The notes beneath the pieces were generated by a model. The model did no database searches. It was not told the DNA's origin and saw nothing but the letters and a program-made list of their open reading frames with translations. Of a stretch of DNA of 7,273 nt, positions 5,855 to 7,273 are shown one piece after another. This stretch comes from Candidatus Spyradenecus faecavium (lineage in GTDB: Bacteria > Verrucomicrobiota > Kiritimatiellia > RFP12 > DVOR01): the NCBI GenBank assembly GCA_018713405.1, contig DVOR01000138.1, positions 1 through 7,273 of the forward strand. The letters are read 5' to 3'. Positions within the stretch are counted from its first letter, which is position 1, and each line of letters starts with the position of its first letter. A program made the translations under genes and the position numbers.

Positions 5855-6619
5855 ATGAAACTCGCCATCCTCGGCGGCGCCGGCCGCATGGGCCAGATGC
5901 TCCTGGCCAACGCCAAAGACCTCGGCCTCGACGTCGTCGCCGTCACCGAAATCCCCGACTCCCCCCTCATCGGCCAGCCCGCCGCCCCCGGCCTCGTCTA
6001 CCAGGCCGACTGGCCCACCCAGGCCGACACCGTCATCGACTTCACCTTCCACGCCTGCGTCATCCCCAACCTCCAAAACGCCGTCGCCAACCGCCAGGCC
6101 TACGTCCTCGGCACCACCGGCCTCACCCCCGAGGAGCGCGCCGCCGTCGACGACGCCGCCACGCGAATCCCCCTCTGCTTCGCCCCCAACTTCTCCCTCG
6201 GCGTCAACCTCCTCCTCGGCCTCGTCCGCCGCGCCGCCGAGGTCCTTGACGACTCCTACGACGCCGAGATCGTCGAGATGCACCACCGCCACAAGAAGGA
6301 CGCCCCCAGCGGCACCGCCCTCGGCCTGGCCCAGGCCCTCGCCCAAGGCCGCGGCGTCAACCTCGACGACGAGGCCATCTACGGCCGCCACGGCATCGTC
6401 GGCGAGCGTCCCCGCGGCCAAATCGCCGTCCACGCCCTCCGCGGCGGCTCCGTCGTCGGCGACCACACCGTCATCTTCGCCGCCGACGAAGAGCGCGTCG
6501 AGCTCACCCACAAGGCCTCCTCCCGCGCCGCCTTCGCCAAGGGCGCCCTCAAGGCCGCCCAGTGGCTCCAGGGCCGCGACCCCGGCCTCTACGACATGGC
6601 GGACGTTCTCGGCTTCTGA
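5855..6619 (+). CDS. dapB: 4-hydroxy-tetrahydrodipicolinate reductase (DapB)
   Basis: DapB reduces the product of DapA with NAD(P)H, giving tetrahydrodipicolinate for diaminopimelate and lysine. The 254-aa protein is slightly shorter than the E. coli enzyme (273). An N-terminal Rossmann motif GGAGRMG (7-13) binds the cofactor, GTTG lies at 86-89, and APNFSLGVNLL (110-120) leads into the second domain. EMHHRHKKDAPSGTA (141-155) contains the catalytic His143 and Lys147 by analogy with E. coli His159/Lys163. GERPRGQIAVHALRGG (183-198) and a C-terminal GLYDMADVLGF complete it. AAAGGA (5843-5848) overlaps the dapA stop and lies 6 nt before ATG 5855, so translation of the two genes is probably coupled. 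The last codons (GTT CTC GGC TTC TGA) form half of a perfect hairpin, and GTT is atypical for a gene whose valines are nearly all GTC. Confidence 0.97.
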   Translation: MKLAILGGAGRMGQMLLANAKDLGLDVVAVTEIPDSPLIGQPAAPGLVYQADWPTQADTVIDFTFHACVIPNLQNAVANRQAYVLGTTGLTPEERAAVDDAATRIPLCFAPNFSLGVNLLLGLVRRAAEVLDDSYDAEIVEMHHRHKKDAPSGTALGLAQALAQGRGVNLDDEAIYGRHGIVGERPRGQIAVHALRGGSVVGDHTVIFAADEERVELTHKASSRAAFAKGALKAAQWLQGRDPGLYDMADVLGF

Positions 6620-6632
6620 GAAGCCGAGAACG
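6604..6632 (+). terminator. 13-bp hairpin centred on the dapB stop codon
   Basis: CGTTCTCGGCTTC (6604-6616) and GAAGCCGAGAACG (6620-6632) are perfect complements, and the 3-nt loop is the TGA stop itself. No T-run follows (next bases GGAGGCTT), so it is not a standard intrinsic terminator. It may be a 3'-end stabiliser, part of a terminator without a U-tract, or a by-product of the repeat block that begins here. The structure is certain from the sequence; its function is not. Confidence 0.5.
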
Positions 6633-6773
6633 GGAGGCTTGGAAGTTTGGAGGCTTGGAGGCTTGGCGCGCCCCCTTCGGGGCGACGGATGAGAGACTGA
6701 CCGACAGTGGCCCATCGCGCGGGAATGTGCGCGGGGAAACCAAACTTCCAAGCCTCCAATCCTCCAAACTTCC
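6633..6773. repeat. Inverted pair of four-unit octamer arrays
   Basis: 6633-6664 is four tandem octamers: GGAGGCTT, GGAAGTTT, GGAGGCTT, GGAGGCTT. 6742-6773, read on the minus strand, is again four octamers: GGAAGTTT, GGAGGATT, GGAGGCTT, GGAAGTTT. Between them are 77 nt that include a 6-bp hairpin CGCCCC/GGGGCG (6669-6684). The arms share a perfect 18-nt inverted repeat (6633-6650 with 6740-6757) and a 13-nt one (6641-6653 with 6761-6773). A transcript could fold into a long stem. I find no reading frame with protein character inside and no clear target duplication outside. It resembles a palindromic intergenic repeat element of unknown family. Confidence 0.75.
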
Positions 6774-6774
6774 G

Positions 6775-6804
6775 GCCGCGAAGCGGCCTGTCCGTCGCCC
6801 CGCA
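6775..6804 (+). repeat. 30-nt direct repeat, copy 1
   Basis: The copy starts GCCGCGAAGCGGCC and ends GTCGCCCCGCA. It matches copy 2 at 29 of 30 positions (G versus A at the sixth base). The first part folds into GGCCGC-GAA-GCGGCC (6774-6788). An 11-nt inverted fragment, GGGGCGACGGA, also occurs at 6679-6689 inside the octamer element. Confidence 0.75.
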
Positions 6805-6858
6805 AAGACGTCGTTCTCTTGCTTTTGTGTCCTGCGGGGCTTCAGCGCCTTTGTGAGT

Positions 6859-6888
6859 GCCGCAAAGCGGCCTGTCCGTCGCCCCGCA
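6859..6888 (+). repeat. 30-nt direct repeat, copy 2
   Basis: This is the second copy, 84 nt downstream of the first, with a GCCGC-AAA-GCGGC hairpin. Its tail GCCCCGCAGG (6881-6890) can pair perfectly with CCTGCGGGGC (6831-6840) over 10 bp. It can also fold locally as GCCCC-GCA-GGGGC (6881-6893), giving mutually exclusive structures. Confidence 0.7.
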
Positions 6889-6893
6889 GGGGC

Positions 6894-6927
6894 GTTTCCG
6901 TTCTCCGTTCCCCGTTTTCCGTTCTCC
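6894..6927 (+). repeat. Tandem GTTYYCC heptamers before folK
   Basis: Four consecutive heptamers, GTTCTCC, GTTCCCC, GTTTTCC, GTTCTCC (6900-6927), are preceded by a shortened unit GTTTCC (6894-6899). They end 11 nt before the folK ATG, where a ribosome binding site would be expected; no purine-rich Shine-Dalgarno is present there. The CGTTCTC core also occurs at 6604-6610 and 6812-6818, and inverted at 6626-6632. Confidence 0.7.
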
Positions 6928-6938
6928 AGACCACCCCC

Positions 6939-7238
6939 ATGCGCGCCGTCATCGCACTCGGCACCAACCTCGGCGACCTCGAGGCCGCGCTCGACGCCGC
7001 GCTCGCGGCCATCGCCGCCCTCCCCGGCACCGCCCTCCTCAAGGTCTCCCGCCGCTACGACACCACGCCGCAGGACGTCCCCCCGCAGTTCGCCGACCTC
7101 CGCTTCCTCAACGCCGCCGCCCTCATCCGCACCGACCTCCCCCCGCGCGCCCTCCTCGCCGCCCTCAACGCCATCGAGGCGCGCGCCGGCCGCGTCCGCA
7201 CCCTCCGCAACGGACCCCGCCCCATCGACCTCGACATC
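6939..7238 (+). CDS. folK: Dihydropterin pyrophosphokinase (HPPK, FolK), 3'-truncated by contig end
   Basis: FolK transfers pyrophosphate from ATP to 6-hydroxymethyl-7,8-dihydropterin in folate synthesis. About 100 codons are present, starting MRAVIALGTNLGD (family ALGSNLGD). FLNAA lies at 56-60, and the hallmark RNGPRPIDLDI at 90-100 includes Asp97 and Asp99, matching the Mg-binding Asp pair of E. coli FolK. The family's usual Trp in RWGPR is Asn here. The full protein is normally about 160 aa, so roughly the last third is missing. The frame then runs into adapter sequence, which would translate as CLLYTSPSPRD and must not be taken as protein. ATG 6939 has no Shine-Dalgarno, being preceded by pyrimidine-rich heptamers, but it fits the family N-terminus exactly. 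Base 7238 (C) could be genomic or adapter. Confidence 0.88.
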
Positions 7239-7273
7239 TGTCTCTTATACACATCTCCGAGCCCACGAGACGG
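7238..7273 (+). other. Illumina Nextera adapter (sequencing artefact)
   Basis: CTGTCTCTTATACACATCT (7238-7256) is the Nextera mosaic-end sequence, followed by CCGAGCCCACGAGAC (7257-7271), the Read 2 side of the Nextera adapter. The last two bases would be the start of an index. This is library DNA left at the contig end, not genome. The open frame on the minus strand at 7055-7252 that begins MYKRQ derives partly from it and is not a gene. Confidence 0.97.

Noticed and set aside
6620..6938. CRISPR array or insertion sequence in the dapB-folK gap
   Set aside because: Only two 30-nt repeats with a single 54-nt spacer and no cas genes; no transposase frame and no convincing target-site duplication around the inverted arms.
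7055..7252. 65-codon minus-strand frame beginning MYKRQ
   Set aside because: Its start lies in adapter sequence and the rest is antisense to folK; MYKRQ is the known adapter-derived peptide.

Overview
The window looks like the end of a metagenomic contig from a high-GC bacterium. Neither termini nor genes allow a firm taxonomic call. A bacterial GlnRS, the strongly C-ending codons of glnS/dapA/dapB, a tiny bS22-like ribosomal protein and the octamer-rich intergenic repeats would fit the Verrucomicrobiota/Kiritimatiellota part of the PVC group, but that placement is a low-confidence inference. The last 36 bases are Illumina Nextera adapter, not genome, so the right edge is artificial.

Left region (1-2062, minus strand): a compact two-gene anti-phage module. 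It has an SMC/ABC-type ATPase (PtuA-like) followed 4 nt later by an HNH nuclease (PtuB-like), i.e. a Septu-type system. It has its own extended -10 promoter and its own terminator. Sampled lines here are about 50% GC, against about 70% in the biosynthetic genes to the right, which suggests horizontal acquisition. No reverse transcriptase or msr/msd-like RNA is visible beside it, so it looks like stand-alone Septu rather than the PtuAB arm of a retron.

Middle region (2063-3202, minus strand): hisG (long-form ATP phosphoribosyltransferase) and, 31 nt downstream, a 28-codon GTG-start gene for a bS22/AURKAIP1-COX24-type ribosomal protein. A strong intrinsic terminator closes this unit. The hisG promoter overlaps a divergent glnS promoter in a 100-bp intergenic region.

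Right region (3203-6619, plus strand): glnS, dapA and dapB, closely spaced and all with AAAGGA-type ribosome binding sites, probably one operon. It joins glutaminyl-tRNA charging to the first two committed steps of the DAP/lysine pathway. dapB ends in a perfect 13-bp hairpin with its stop codon as the loop.

Intergenic block (6620-6938): about 320 bp with no gene but dense structure: two inverted arrays of four octamers (GGARGNTT), a 30-nt direct repeat in two copies, alternative hairpins, and tandem GTTYYCC heptamers ending just before folK. folK (dihydropterin pyrophosphokinase, folate synthesis) is cut off after about 100 codons by the adapter. The known content is a Septu system amid housekeeping genes. 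The least explained part is the repeat block between dapB and folK.
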